This document shows, piece after piece, positions 41,455-49,601 of a stretch of 64,000 nucleotides of DNA. The position numbers were made by a program, and so were the translations under genes. A model generated the notes under the pieces. The model ran no database searches. It had not been told where the DNA came from and saw only the letters and a program-made list of their open reading frames with translations. Every line of letters starts with the position of its first letter. Position 1 is the first letter of the stretch. Location: NCBI GenBank assembly GCA_949045875.1, contig CARPYP010000009.1:1-64000 (forward strand), given 5' to 3'. This DNA is from an uncultured Clostridia bacterium (lineage in GTDB: Bacteria > Bacillota > Clostridia > TANB77 > CAG-508).

Positions 41455-43770
41455 TTATAAAAAAAATTCCAATTTGTCATTAGCTAAAGTAACATGAATT
41501 GTTTGACCATTAGTAAATTCTGACATTAAAATTCTTTCAGCTATCTCATCTTCCAAATATCTTTGAATAGCACGTCTTAAAGGTCTTGCTCCATACTTTA
41601 AATCTGTACCTTTTTCAAGTATAAATTCTTTTGCAGAAGAATCTATATCCAAAGTCATGTTTTTTTGAGATAATGCGTTAATAGTATCTTTTAACATCAA
41701 ATCAATAATCTGTAATAATTGTTCCTTATTCAAACTATTAAACACAATAATCTCATCAATTCTGTTAATAAACTCTGCTCTAAATGAAGATTTTACTATA
41801 TCAAGAATTTTATTTTTATTAGCTTGATTTTCATTATTAAAACCAATAGCATTAGTATTCAAATTAGAACCAGCATTAGATGTCATAATAATAATTGTAT
41901 TTTCAAAGCTTACAGTATTACCTTGAGAATCAGTAAGTTTACCATCATCTAATACTTGTAATAATAAATTAAAAACATCATTATGAGCCTTTTCAATCTC
42001 ATCAAATAGAATTATAGAATAAGGTTTTCTCTTTACTTTTTCAGTCAATTGACCTGCATCGTCATATCCAACATATCCAGGAGGTGCACCAATTAGTTTT
42101 GCTGTAGAATTACTTTCCATATATTCAGACATATCTATTCTTATAATTGCATCCTCATCACCAAACATTTCAAAAGCAAGAGATTTAGCAAGAGCTGTTT
42201 TACCAACACCAGTAGGACCAACAAACATAAAAGAAGGTGGTCTTTTTGTTGATTTTAAGCCTGCTCTATTTCTACGAATAGCACGACTTACAGCTTGAAC
42301 AGCCTCTTCTTGACCAACAATTTTCTGGTGTAACCTTTCCTCTAAATGTAATAATTTAAAAGTTTCCTCTTCAGTAATTTTTGTAAGAGGGATTTTAGTC
42401 CAATTCTCTATTACAACTGCAATATCTTGTAAAGTTAAATCTTTAGGTTTAAGTACCTTTTCTAATTTATTAATCTTATCAATTAATTGACATTCCTTAG
42501 TCTTCAAATCAGCAGCTTTTTGATAATCTTCAGTAGAATCAGCTTGTGCAGCCTCATTTTTTTCCTCTTGAACCAATTTTAATTCATTTTTTAAACTTTC
42601 AAGATTATATAATTCTTTATTATTTAAATTAATACGAGAACAAGCCTCATCTAATATATCAATAGCTTTATCAGGTAAAAATCTATCATGAACATATTTC
42701 TCAGAAAGCCATACAGTTTGACGAATTACATCATCAGAAATTTTAACCTTATGGAAATCTTCATAATATTTTTTAATACCATTTAAAATTTCCACAGAAG
42801 AATCCACATTAGGTTCATCAATAAGAACAGTTTGAAAACGCCTTTCAAGAGCAGTATCTTTTTCAATATGTTTTCTGTACTCTCTTAAAGTAGTAGTTCC
42901 TATTAATTGAATTTCACCATTTGCAAGAGAAGGTTTTAAAATATTAGCTGCATTCATAGAACCCTCACTGTCGCCAGCACCGATGATATTATGAATTTCA
43001 TCTATAACTAAAATTATATTACCTAAAGTTCTACATTCCTCAATAATATTTTTCATTCTTGACTCAAATTGACCTCTAAACTGAGTACCAGCAACAACAG
43101 AAGTCATATCTAAAAGATATACCTCTTTATTTAAAAGTTTAGTTGGAACATTTTTCTCTGCAATTTTAATAGCAAGTCCTTGAGCGATTGCAGTTTTACC
43201 AACACCAGGTTCACCAATTAAACATGGGTTATTTTTTGAACGTCTATTTAATATTTGAATAACTCTTTGCAACTCTCTATCTCTACCAATAACATTATCT
43301 AATTGATTATTCTTAGCTTTATTAGTTAAGTTTGTACCGTAAATATCTAAAGTTCTGCGTTTTTTATTATTTTGTTTCTTTTCTACTTTTAAACGTTTTT
43401 TACCATCTGAAGATACTGCATCAGATGAAGACTTATCATTATTTGAAGACTTAGTAAAAAAATTACCAAATATTGCACCTATAGGGATAGCACCTCCCAT
43501 AGGACCTTCTTGTATTTCCTCGATATCTTCTTCATCTAAATCCAAGTCCATTTCTAGCTCACCTAATTGAGAAGAAATACCATCTAGCATTGCTTCGATT
43601 TGAGATGTCATATCATTTAAATTTATATTATTTGAAAGGTTATCAGAAGTAGTAACTCCTTTTTCCTTAGCACAATCAGCACAATAACCTATCAATTTAT
43701 GGGGATCAGGGCTATTAGGGTCTTCTGTAAAAATAACAGCCTTCTTCTTGTTACAAATTGAACATATCAT
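41455..43770 (-). CDS. clpE: ClpE-like AAA+ unfoldase
   Basis: A Hsp100 ATPase that feeds substrates to ClpP. The N-terminal C-x2-C ... C-x2-C zinc finger ('C-S-I-C' at residues 3-6 and 'C-A-D-C') marks ClpE rather than ClpC. Two AAA+ modules follow with Walker A 'G-E-P-G-V-G-K-T' and 'G-P-T-G-V-G-K-T', a UVR motif between them (about residues 415-450) and the C-terminal D2-small domain. The 771 residues fit. AAAGGAG before the ATG at 43770 decides the start. The leader contains a palindrome that could be an operator (43791-43820). Confidence 0.93.
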   Translation of the reverse strand: MICSICNKKKAVIFTEDPNSPDPHKLIGYCADCAKEKGVTTSDNLSNNINLNDMTSQIEAMLDGISSQLGELEMDLDLDEEDIEEIQEGPMGGAIPIGAIFGNFFTKSSNNDKSSSDAVSSDGKKRLKVEKKQNNKKRRTLDIYGTNLTNKAKNNQLDNVIGRDRELQRVIQILNRRSKNNPCLIGEPGVGKTAIAQGLAIKIAEKNVPTKLLNKEVYLLDMTSVVAGTQFRGQFESRMKNIIEECRTLGNIILVIDEIHNIIGAGDSEGSMNAANILKPSLANGEIQLIGTTTLREYRKHIEKDTALERRFQTVLIDEPNVDSSVEILNGIKKYYEDFHKVKISDDVIRQTVWLSEKYVHDRFLPDKAIDILDEACSRINLNNKELYNLESLKNELKLVQEEKNEAAQADSTEDYQKAADLKTKECQLIDKINKLEKVLKPKDLTLQDIAVVIENWTKIPLTKITEEETFKLLHLEERLHQKIVGQEEAVQAVSRAIRRNRAGLKSTKRPPSFMFVGPTGVGKTALAKSLAFEMFGDEDAIIRIDMSEYMESNSTAKLIGAPPGYVGYDDAGQLTEKVKRKPYSIILFDEIEKAHNDVFNLLLQVLDDGKLTDSQGNTVSFENTIIIMTSNAGSNLNTNAIGFNNENQANKNKILDIVKSSFRAEFINRIDEIIVFNSLNKEQLLQIIDLMLKDTINALSQKNMTLDIDSSAKEFILEKGTDLKYGARPLRRAIQRYLEDEIAERILMSEFTNGQTIHVTLANDKLEFFL

Positions 43771-43790
43771 AAATTGTAAACTCCTTTCAT

Positions 43791-43820
43791 AGAACAATGT
43801 ACATAGTTGTCATTTGTTCT
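43791..43820. promoter_or_regulatory. Candidate operator palindrome upstream of clpE
   Basis: AGAACAA and TTGTTCT are inverted repeats 30 bases end to end, with partly symmetrical inner sequence, lying between the -10 and the RBS of clpE. I find no CtsR-type direct repeat (GGTCAAA), the usual control of clpE. Confidence 0.4.
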
Positions 43821-43847
43821 CCAATAAAAAATTATTAGATAAAGTTT

Positions 43848-43876
43848 ATAATACACTAAAACAACCGAAAAGTCAA
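43848..43876 (-). promoter_or_regulatory. Promoter of clpE
   Basis: On the minus strand TTGACT (43876-43871) and TATTAT (43853-43848) are separated by 17 bases. Confidence 0.75.
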
Positions 43877-43992
43877 GACAGAAAGGGTGAAAATCATGAT
43901 ACATAAAGATAGACAAGAAGGACAAAAAATGTTATAATAAATTTGTATTAAATAAACATATGGTATTAATGGTTAGAAAGGAATGTATTAAT

Positions 43993-44829
43993 ATGTTAAA
44001 CAATATGCCAGTTAATGATATGAAAGAAAATAGTAAGAGAAAAATAATGTTTATAATAATAGGAATAATATGTATTATTTCAATTATATTAGCAATAGTA
44101 TATCAAGTAAGTCAATTAGAAACTGCGACTCCAGAAATAAAAGAAGAGAAAGATATTATAGACTTTAAAACAATATTTAATAATGAACTAAATGAACAAG
44201 GATATCCAATAAAAGCCTTACAGAAATTTTATGATGATAAAAAAATAGTATATACAATAAATGAACAAAAAGAAAAAGTAGATGGAAAATATGAAATTGA
44301 TGTAAAATTACCATTAATAAATATTAATAATCAAACAGCTATTACTATAGACAAAGAGATAGAATCAATATTTTTAGAAAAAGTCAATAATATAAAAGAA
44401 AGTGAGCAAGCAGAGGAGGTAATATACACAGTAGAATATACAGCATATGTAAATGAAAATATATTGTCACTAGCAATAAAATCAACATTAAAAGAAGGAA
44501 TAAAAGCGCAAAGGGTAATTATAAAAACATACACATATAATATAACTACTAATGAACTGATAGATATAGATGAAATGCTATCAATAAAAAAATTAAATAA
44601 ATCAGCAGTTCAAGGAGAGATAAATAAAGTAGTTAGTGAAAATGCTAAACAAGCTCAGAGTTTAATTGACTTAGGATATAAAGTATATGAAAGAAACTTA
44701 ACAGATGAAATGTATAAAATAGAAAAAGTAACCAATTTCTTTTATGGACCAAATGGAGCATTATATATAATTTATGCATATGGAAACAATAGTTATACAT
44801 CGGAACTAGATATTATACCAATAAAATAA
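43993..44829 (+). CDS. Membrane-anchored protein, possibly DUF3298/RsiV-like
   Basis: A short cytoplasmic N-terminus, one transmembrane helix (about residues 16-37) and ~240 extracytoplasmic residues. The pattern 'Y-T-V-E-Y-T-A-Y-V-N-E-N-I-L-S-L' followed by 'T-Y-T-Y-N-I-T-T-N-E-L-I-D-I-D-E-M-L' (two separate strands) resembles the DUF3298/DUF4163 region of RsiV- and PdaC-like proteins. It is not adjacent to a sigma factor gene. Start chosen at 43993 from the hydrophobic segment and AGAAAGGA upstream; 43960 is the first in-frame ATG. Assignment is tentative. Confidence 0.6.
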   Translation: MLNNMPVNDMKENSKRKIMFIIIGIICIISIILAIVYQVSQLETATPEIKEEKDIIDFKTIFNNELNEQGYPIKALQKFYDDKKIVYTINEQKEKVDGKYEIDVKLPLININNQTAITIDKEIESIFLEKVNNIKESEQAEEVIYTVEYTAYVNENILSLAIKSTLKEGIKAQRVIIKTYTYNITTNELIDIDEMLSIKKLNKSAVQGEINKVVSENAKQAQSLIDLGYKVYERNLTDEMYKIEKVTNFFYGPNGALYIIYAYGNNSYTSELDIIPIK

Positions 44830-44832
44830 GGG

Positions 44833-44861
44833 AATCCCATAAGATTAAATCTTATGGGATT
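44833..44861. other. Perfect palindrome after 43993-44829
   Basis: A 14-bp inverted repeat (AATCCCATAAGATT with its complement) starts 3 bases after the stop codon. It is followed by an A-run rather than a T-run, so it could stop minus-strand read-through or stabilise the plus-strand 3' end. Confidence 0.6.
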
Positions 44862-44927
44862 AAAAAATAAAAGGGGATCTTTTAGTATGATTACAGTATA
44901 TATAATAATTTTGAATATTTGGTGAAC

Positions 44928-44973
44928 AAAAAGTGTAAATTGTGTTAATATTTTTTAACACAATTTACACTTT
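44928..44973 (-). terminator. Terminator of the second htrA gene
   Basis: An 18-bp perfect stem (44931-44948 with 44955-44972) is followed on the minus strand by TTTTT. It directly follows the stop of the protease gene. Confidence 0.88.
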
Positions 44974-44984
44974 AGAAAAAGCAA

Positions 44985-46244
44985 TTAATTAGCCTCTTTC
45001 AACTTTAAAGTTATGTCACGAGTTTCACCATTTCTAAAAATAGTTAAAACCATTTCATCACCAATATTATGAGAATTCTTAATTTCATTCAACTTATCCA
45101 TATTAGGCACAGGAGTTCCATCCGCAGCAGTTATAACATCACCAATTTTTAAACCTGCAATTTCAGCAGAACTAAACTCATCAATTTTAACAATATATAT
45201 ACCTATAGGATAATTATACTTTTTAGAAAGGCTTTCAGTAACATCTCTACCAGAAATTCCAATTTGAGGTCTAAGAACTTTGTTATATTGTATAAGTTGT
45301 TGAGTAATTTCTAATGTAGAACTTATAGGAATTGCAAAACCTATACCCTCAACACCATTACCAGAAAGTTTCAAAGTATTAATACCAATAACTTTTCCCT
45401 CACTATTTACTAAAGCGCCACCACTATTTCCAGAATTTATAGCAGCATCAGTTTGAAGTGCAATATATTTATTTCCATCCTCATCAGTAACCTCACGATT
45501 TATAGCACTAACAATACCACAAGTAACACTTGAATCTAATCCAAGGGGATTACCAATAGCCATTGCAAACTCTCCAACCTTAACACTATTAGAATCACCA
45601 AGTTCGGCAGGAGTAAGACCAGTTGCATCAATTTTAATTATAGCTAAATCAGTTTGAGAATCTGAGCCAACAATTTTAGCCTCATAAGTATCATTACTAT
45701 TATATAACTTAACAGTTATCTTCTGAGCTTCACTCATTGTATAATAAGAAGAATTAGAAGAAGAACTTACAACATGGTTAGAAGAACTTACAACATGGTT
45801 ATTTGTAAGAATATAACCATCCTCACTAATTATAATTCCTGAGCCAGAAGCTGTAGCATTACTTGAATATCCACCAAACATCAGACTAGTAACAGAATAT
45901 TCGATTTGAATTCCAACAATAGATGGTTGAACCTTTGAAGCAACATCAATAGCAGTACCAGAATAATTTGCAAGAGAAATAGCAGTATTAGTACTACCAG
46001 AAGAAACATTAAAATTTGGTACACTATTATAAGAATTACCAAACAAATTATTTCTAATGCTAGGAACGCTAAAACAAGTACCCAATATTATAGAAGCACC
46101 AGCAACACCAGACAAAAAAGGAATCAATATATTCTTAGAAAAAGAAAAATTAGATTTCTTTTTAGAAGTTGAAGTTGAAGCATAAATTTTAACATCTGGA
46201 TTACTCTCAGAATTAAACTCAAAACTATTATTATCATTTTCCAT
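44985..46244 (-). CDS. HtrA/DegP-like serine protease with PDZ domain, second copy
   Basis: A cytoplasmic N-terminal ~35 residues, a transmembrane helix (about 37-60), a Ser/Asn/Gly-rich linker, the trypsin-like domain and a PDZ domain. Asp199 (T-D-L-A-I) and Ser274 (G-N-S-G-G) are clear. The catalytic-His region is duplicated: His150 in 'T-N-N-H-V-V' and His157 in 'S-N-H-V-V', seven residues apart, from a 21-bp tandem duplication at 45760-45801. This may alter or abolish the active site, or be harmless if the fold tolerates a loop insertion. GGAGG precedes the ATG. Confidence 0.93.
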   Translation of the reverse strand: MENDNNSFEFNSESNPDVKIYASTSTSKKKSNFSFSKNILIPFLSGVAGASIILGTCFSVPSIRNNLFGNSYNSVPNFNVSSGSTNTAISLANYSGTAIDVASKVQPSIVGIQIEYSVTSLMFGGYSSNATASGSGIIISEDGYILTNNHVVSSSNHVVSSSSNSSYYTMSEAQKITVKLYNSNDTYEAKIVGSDSQTDLAIIKIDATGLTPAELGDSNSVKVGEFAMAIGNPLGLDSSVTCGIVSAINREVTDEDGNKYIALQTDAAINSGNSGGALVNSEGKVIGINTLKLSGNGVEGIGFAIPISSTLEITQQLIQYNKVLRPQIGISGRDVTESLSKKYNYPIGIYIVKIDEFSSAEIAGLKIGDVITAADGTPVPNMDKLNEIKNSHNIGDEMVLTIFRNGETRDITLKLKEAN

Positions 46245-46268
46245 TTATAAAACCTCCATTTTTTAATA

Positions 46269-46440
46269 AAATTTGTGTTTGTATAAGAACCCTCAGTCAC
46301 TGCGTGACAGCTCCCTTAAATAAGGGAGCCAAGGGCGTAGAGAACATCTTGCCTCCCTTATCTAAGGGAGGTGGCAGCCGAAGGCTGACGGAGGGTTTTA
46401 GAATAAAAAAATATAAATCCTCCACACAAACCCAAATTCT
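46269..46440. mobile_element. Composite MITE-like element with hairpins
   Basis: The core (46288-46397) has 12-bp imperfect inverted ends (AACCCTCAGTCA and TGACGGAGGGTT) and contains nested hairpins: GTCACTGCGTGAC, GCTCCCTTAAATAAGGGAGC as two arms and loop, CCTCCCTTATCTAAGGGAGG as arms and loop, and CAGCCGAAGGCTG. Flanking it are AATTTGTGTTTGT (46269-) and ACAAACCCAAATT (-46440), a looser outer inverted repeat. The core resembles short palindromic repeats common in gut Clostridia genomes (from memory). It lies between divergent genes. Confidence 0.8.
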
Positions 46441-46624
46441 CATACATTATTATAAATATTATACACACATATTACAATATTAATGTGAATAAAATGTGAA
46501 AAAAATGTAATTATTGAAATACCACTTGAAAAAAATCAATTAAATAAGATATAATGTAAAAACAAGCATTGCTTGACCAAAAAGGAAAAAATTTCAAATC
46601 TCTAGTAAAGAAAGGAAGAAAAGT

Positions 46625-47098
46625 ATGACAAATGAAGAATATGGAATAACTGCTATAAAGTTAATTTTTACAATAATCATATTAGCAGTAATTATATCAG
46701 GAATAGTATTTATAGTAAAAAAATTATGGCAAGATACTAGTGTAAAAGACATAGGAACAGACCTATTATATATAAAAGCAAAATGTAAAATAATACATGA
46801 TAAAAACATTATAGACAAAAACGAGAAATTATTAGGTGAAAATATAAAAGAATATAATGAAAATGAGAAAATAAACGAAATTGTATCTCAAAGCGACAAA
46901 TGGTATAGGTTAAGTCAACAAGATTTAGAAACAATAGGTTTAGGAGACTTAAAAACAGAAGATGGTTACTTAGTAAATTATGAAGAAGAAGATGTCATAT
47001 ATGCAAAAGGGATACAAGAAAATGGACAAATATACTATAAATTATCAGAATTAGAAACACAAAGACAAGAAAGAGGAAGAAAAGCAAGAAGAAGATAA
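46625..47098 (+). CDS. Small membrane protein, C-terminus possibly frameshifted
   Basis: One N-terminal transmembrane helix (about residues 11-33) followed by ~120 charged cytoplasmic or extracellular residues. No family is recognised. AAAGGAAG precedes the ATG. The listed frame ends in 'R-G-R-K-A-R-R-R', but the +1 frame from about 47072 continues as a Glu/Gln-rich tail ('...E-Q-K-P-T-E-E-E-K-Q-P-D-S-E-N-K...') to a TAA at 47190-47192. One extra A in the purine-rich stretch would join them, so the natural protein is probably ~188 residues with an acidic tail. Confidence 0.65.
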   Translation: MTNEEYGITAIKLIFTIIILAVIISGIVFIVKKLWQDTSVKDIGTDLLYIKAKCKIIHDKNIIDKNEKLLGENIKEYNENEKINEIVSQSDKWYRLSQQDLETIGLGDLKTEDGYLVNYEEEDVIYAKGIQENGQIYYKLSELETQRQERGRKARRR

Positions 47099-47210
47099 AC
47101 AAGAGGAACAGCAAGAAACAGAAGAACAGAAGCCAACAGAAGAAGAAAAACAACCAGATAGTGAAAATAAAGAAGAGCAAACTGTTGAATAAATAAAATA
47201 ATAAAATTTA

Positions 47211-47237
47211 TTGGCAGACATTGAGTCTGTCAATTTT
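47211..47237 (+). terminator. Terminator between membrane-protein gene and trmFO
   Basis: TTGGCAGAC (47211-47219) and GTCTGTCAA (47225-47233), one wobble pair, then TTTT. It begins 19 bases after the TAA at 47192, supporting that stop as the true gene end. Confidence 0.7.
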
Positions 47238-47255
47238 GATAAAGGAGAAGAAAAA

Positions 47256-48575
47256 ATGGTAACAATTATAGGTGGAGGATTAGCAGGGTGTGAAGTTGCA
47301 TATCAAATAGCAAAAAATGGGATAGAAGTAAAAATATATGAAATGAAGCCACAAAAATATTCACCAGCACATAGTAACTCAAATCTTGCAGAAATCGTAT
47401 GTAGTAATTCCTTTAAATCTAATTTACATACAAATGCATGTGGACTATTAAAAGAAGAACTAAGAATTTTAGATTCTTTGTTAATTAGATGTGCTGACAA
47501 AACAAGCGTACCAGCAGGGCAAGCACTAGCAGTTGATAGAGAAAAATTCTCAGAATTAGTAACAAATGAGATTAAGAAAATACCTAATATAGAAATAGTT
47601 AATGAAGAAATAAAAGAAATACCAGTTGATTCTGAAATAGTAGTTATTGCAACAGGACCTCTAACAACAGAAAACCTATCACAAGATATAATTAAAATCA
47701 CAGGAAAGAGAGGACTACATTTCTATGATGCAGCAGCACCAATAATAGAGAAATCATCAATAGACATGAACATAGGCTTCTTAGGAGATAGATATGAAAA
47801 AGGAGACGCATGTTATATAAACTTACCAATGAATAAGGAAGAATATGAAAATTTCTGGGGAGAATTAGTAAATGCAGAAATTGTAGAATTACATGAATTT
47901 GAAAAAAGAGAGATTTTTGAAGGATGTATGCCAGTTGAAGTAATGGCTAAAAGAGGAATAGACACACTAAGGTTTGGACCATTAAAACCAGTTGGATTTA
48001 TAGACCCAAGAACAGGTAAAAGACCATATGCTATAGTGCAATTAAGACAAGACAATGAAGCAGGGAATATATATAATATAGTAGGATTTCAAACAAATTT
48101 AAAATTCAAAGAACAAAAAAGAGTATTTAGTATGATACCAGGTTTGAAAAATGCAGAATTTGTAAAATATGGAGTAATGCATAGAAATACATTTATAAAC
48201 TCTCCAGAATTATTAGATGAAACATATAACTTAAAGACAAGAAAAAACATATATTTTGCAGGTCAAATAACAGGAGTAGAAGGATATGTAGAATCAATAG
48301 CCTCAGGAATGGTGGTTGGATTAAATATAGTAAACATACTAAAAAACAAAAAAAAGGTCATATTTCCAGAAACAACAATGATAGGAGCATTATCCAAATA
48401 TATTGCAACTCCAAATAAGAAATTTCAACCAATGAATGCAAACTTCGGAATAATAAAGCCACTAGAAGAGAACTATCCAAAGAAATGTGATAAAAAGAAA
48501 AAATATGAAATGATAGCAGATACAGCAATAAAAGACATAAAAGAATTAAATTTGAATAAAACTTTACACATATAA
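47256..48575 (+). CDS. trmFO: Methylenetetrahydrofolate-tRNA-(uracil-54) methyltransferase
   Basis: TrmFO makes ribothymidine 54 in tRNA using methylene-THF and FAD. The N-terminal FAD loop 'I-I-G-G-G-L-A-G-C-E-V-A' and the family signatures 'Y-E-M-K-P', 'A-E-I-V-C-S-N-S-F-K-S-N' and 'G-Q-I-T-G-V-E-G-Y' are intact. The 439 residues fit. AAAGGAG is well placed before the ATG at 47256. In many Firmicutes trmFO is next to topA or codY; here it stands before the rplU operon. Confidence 0.97.
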   Translation: MVTIIGGGLAGCEVAYQIAKNGIEVKIYEMKPQKYSPAHSNSNLAEIVCSNSFKSNLHTNACGLLKEELRILDSLLIRCADKTSVPAGQALAVDREKFSELVTNEIKKIPNIEIVNEEIKEIPVDSEIVVIATGPLTTENLSQDIIKITGKRGLHFYDAAAPIIEKSSIDMNIGFLGDRYEKGDACYINLPMNKEEYENFWGELVNAEIVELHEFEKREIFEGCMPVEVMAKRGIDTLRFGPLKPVGFIDPRTGKRPYAIVQLRQDNEAGNIYNIVGFQTNLKFKEQKRVFSMIPGLKNAEFVKYGVMHRNTFINSPELLDETYNLKTRKNIYFAGQITGVEGYVESIASGMVVGLNIVNILKNKKKVIFPETTMIGALSKYIATPNKKFQPMNANFGIIKPLEENYPKKCDKKKKYEMIADTAIKDIKELNLNKTLHI

Positions 48576-48604
48576 TTGACAATAAAAATACATTATGTTA
48601 TAAT
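48576..48604 (+). promoter_or_regulatory. Promoter of the rplU-rpmA operon
   Basis: TTGACA (48576-48581) and TATAAT (48599-48604) are separated by 17 bases; the -35 overlaps the trmFO stop codon. Confidence 0.9.
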
Positions 48605-48610
48605 AACTAT

Positions 48611-48711
48611 CTGTAACCGCATAAATAAGGTACATAAAATCTGATTAAATTCAGATACCTACATAAATTTAAAGGTTAGCGAGTATACAAGAAAAGGGAG
48701 GTGCCTCATAA
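48611..48711 (+). promoter_or_regulatory. Structured leader, candidate L21 leader
   Basis: The 5' untranslated region of rplU folds into a hairpin (AGGTA...TACCT with inner ATCTG/CAGAT, about 48629-48660) enclosed by TAACC (48613-48617) and GGTTA (48674-48678), followed by AGCGAGTATAC and the RBS. Position and size fit the L21 leader of Firmicutes, an autoregulatory element; the match is by position and shape, not by alignment. Confidence 0.5.
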
Positions 48712-49086
48712 ATGTACGCAATAATCGAAGCATGTGGAAAGCAATATAAAGTAGCAGAAGGAGACGTTGTATTTTTCGAGAAATTAGATGCAGAAGAAGG
48801 CAAAAAAGTAAAATTCGATAATGTTATCTTAGTATCTGAAAATAATGGAAAAATAGAAATAGGAAACCCTTATGTTAAAGGTGCTAAAGTAGAAGGAAAA
48901 GTAGTTTCTCACGGTAAATCTAAGAAAATCCTTGTTTACAAATACAAAGCAAAAAAGAATTACAGAAGAACACAAGGACACAGACAACCATATACAAAAG
49001 TTGAGATAACATCTGTAAAGACTGCAACAGAAAAAAAAGCTACAGCAAAAACAGAAGCTAAAACAGAAGTAAAAGCAGAAGCTTAG
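48712..49086 (+). CDS. rplU: Ribosomal protein L21
   Basis: The sequence begins 'M-Y-A-I-I-E-A-C-G-K-Q-Y-K-V-A-E-G-D' and contains 'Y-K-A-K-K-N-Y-R-R-T-Q-G-H-R-Q-P-Y-T', both diagnostic. The Ala/Lys/Glu-rich C-terminal tail (about residues 104-124) is an extension over typical L21 (~103 residues). GGGAGGTG precedes the ATG. It is followed by rpmA after 38 bases. Confidence 0.98.
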   Translation: MYAIIEACGKQYKVAEGDVVFFEKLDAEEGKKVKFDNVILVSENNGKIEIGNPYVKGAKVEGKVVSHGKSKKILVYKYKAKKNYRRTQGHRQPYTKVEITSVKTATEKKATAKTEAKTEVKAEA

Positions 49087-49124
49087 AAGTAAGAACCATT
49101 TAAATATAGAAAGGAGAGACTAGC

Positions 49125-49388
49125 ATGGCACATAAAAAAGGGCAAGGAAGTACCCATAATGGTAGAGACAGTGAGTCTAAACGTTTGGGTGTAAAAAGAG
49201 CAGATGGACAATATGTTCTTGCCGGAAATATATTAATGAGACAAAGAGGAACAAAAATACATCCAGGAACTAATGTAGGAATTGGTAGTGATGACACTTT
49301 ATATGCATTAGTAAATGGAGTAGTTAAATTTGAAAGAATGGGTAGAGACAAAAAGAAAGTCAGTGTTTACCCACAAGAAAATAAATAA
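49125..49388 (+). CDS. rpmA: Ribosomal protein L27 without N-terminal extension
   Basis: The protein starts directly 'M-A-H-K-K-G-Q-G-S-T-H-N-G-R-D-S-E-S-K'. Most Firmicutes have a ~9-residue N-terminal extension on L27 that is cleaved by the protease Prp, whose gene lies between rplU and rpmA. Here both the extension and the prp gene are absent: rplU and rpmA are 38 bases apart. AAAGGAGAG fixes the ATG. Confidence 0.98.
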   Translation: MAHKKGQGSTHNGRDSESKRLGVKRADGQYVLAGNILMRQRGTKIHPGTNVGIGSDDTLYALVNGVVKFERMGRDKKKVSVYPQENK

Positions 49389-49427
49389 AACAAAACCACA
49401 CAGGGTAAAACTGTGTGGTTTTGTTTT
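49387..49427 (+). terminator. Strong terminator of the rplU-rpmA operon
   Basis: A 17-bp perfect stem (49387-49403 with 49411-49427) with a T-run, overlapping the rpmA stop codon. Confidence 0.93.
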
Positions 49428-49430
49428 TTC

Positions 49431-49459
49431 CATGAGGGATGGAGAATTTTGGCAATTTT
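49431..49459. repeat. Dispersed 29-bp repeat, copy 1
   Basis: Bases 49431-49459 match 54424-54452 at about 24 of 29 positions, including an identical GAATTTTGGCAATTT core. Both copies stand just downstream of an operon end. The rest of the hisS leader (49460-49601) holds a hairpin GAAAGTTATC/GATAGCTTTC and a GGAAAA...TTTTCC palindrome, but no T-box signature (AGGGTGGNACCGCG) is visible. Confidence 0.6.
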
Positions 49460-49601
49460 AATTTGATGAGTCAAACGTATTGAATTTATTGGAAAAATGT
49501 GCTATTATATTAAATATTTAAATAGTAGGAAAGTTATCACTGTTAGATAGCTTTCAGTGGAAAAGAGAACTATCCCATTTTCCAAAAAAGGAGGAATATG
49601 A

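Noticed and set aside
47211..47255. TrmFO starting at 47211
   Set aside because: That stretch forms the preceding terminator hairpin; the ATG at 47256 follows AAAGGAG and begins the FAD motif.
49460..49601. T-box leader before hisS
   Set aside because: Hairpins are present, but the conserved T-box sequence AGGGTGGNACCGCG and a specifier loop are not seen.
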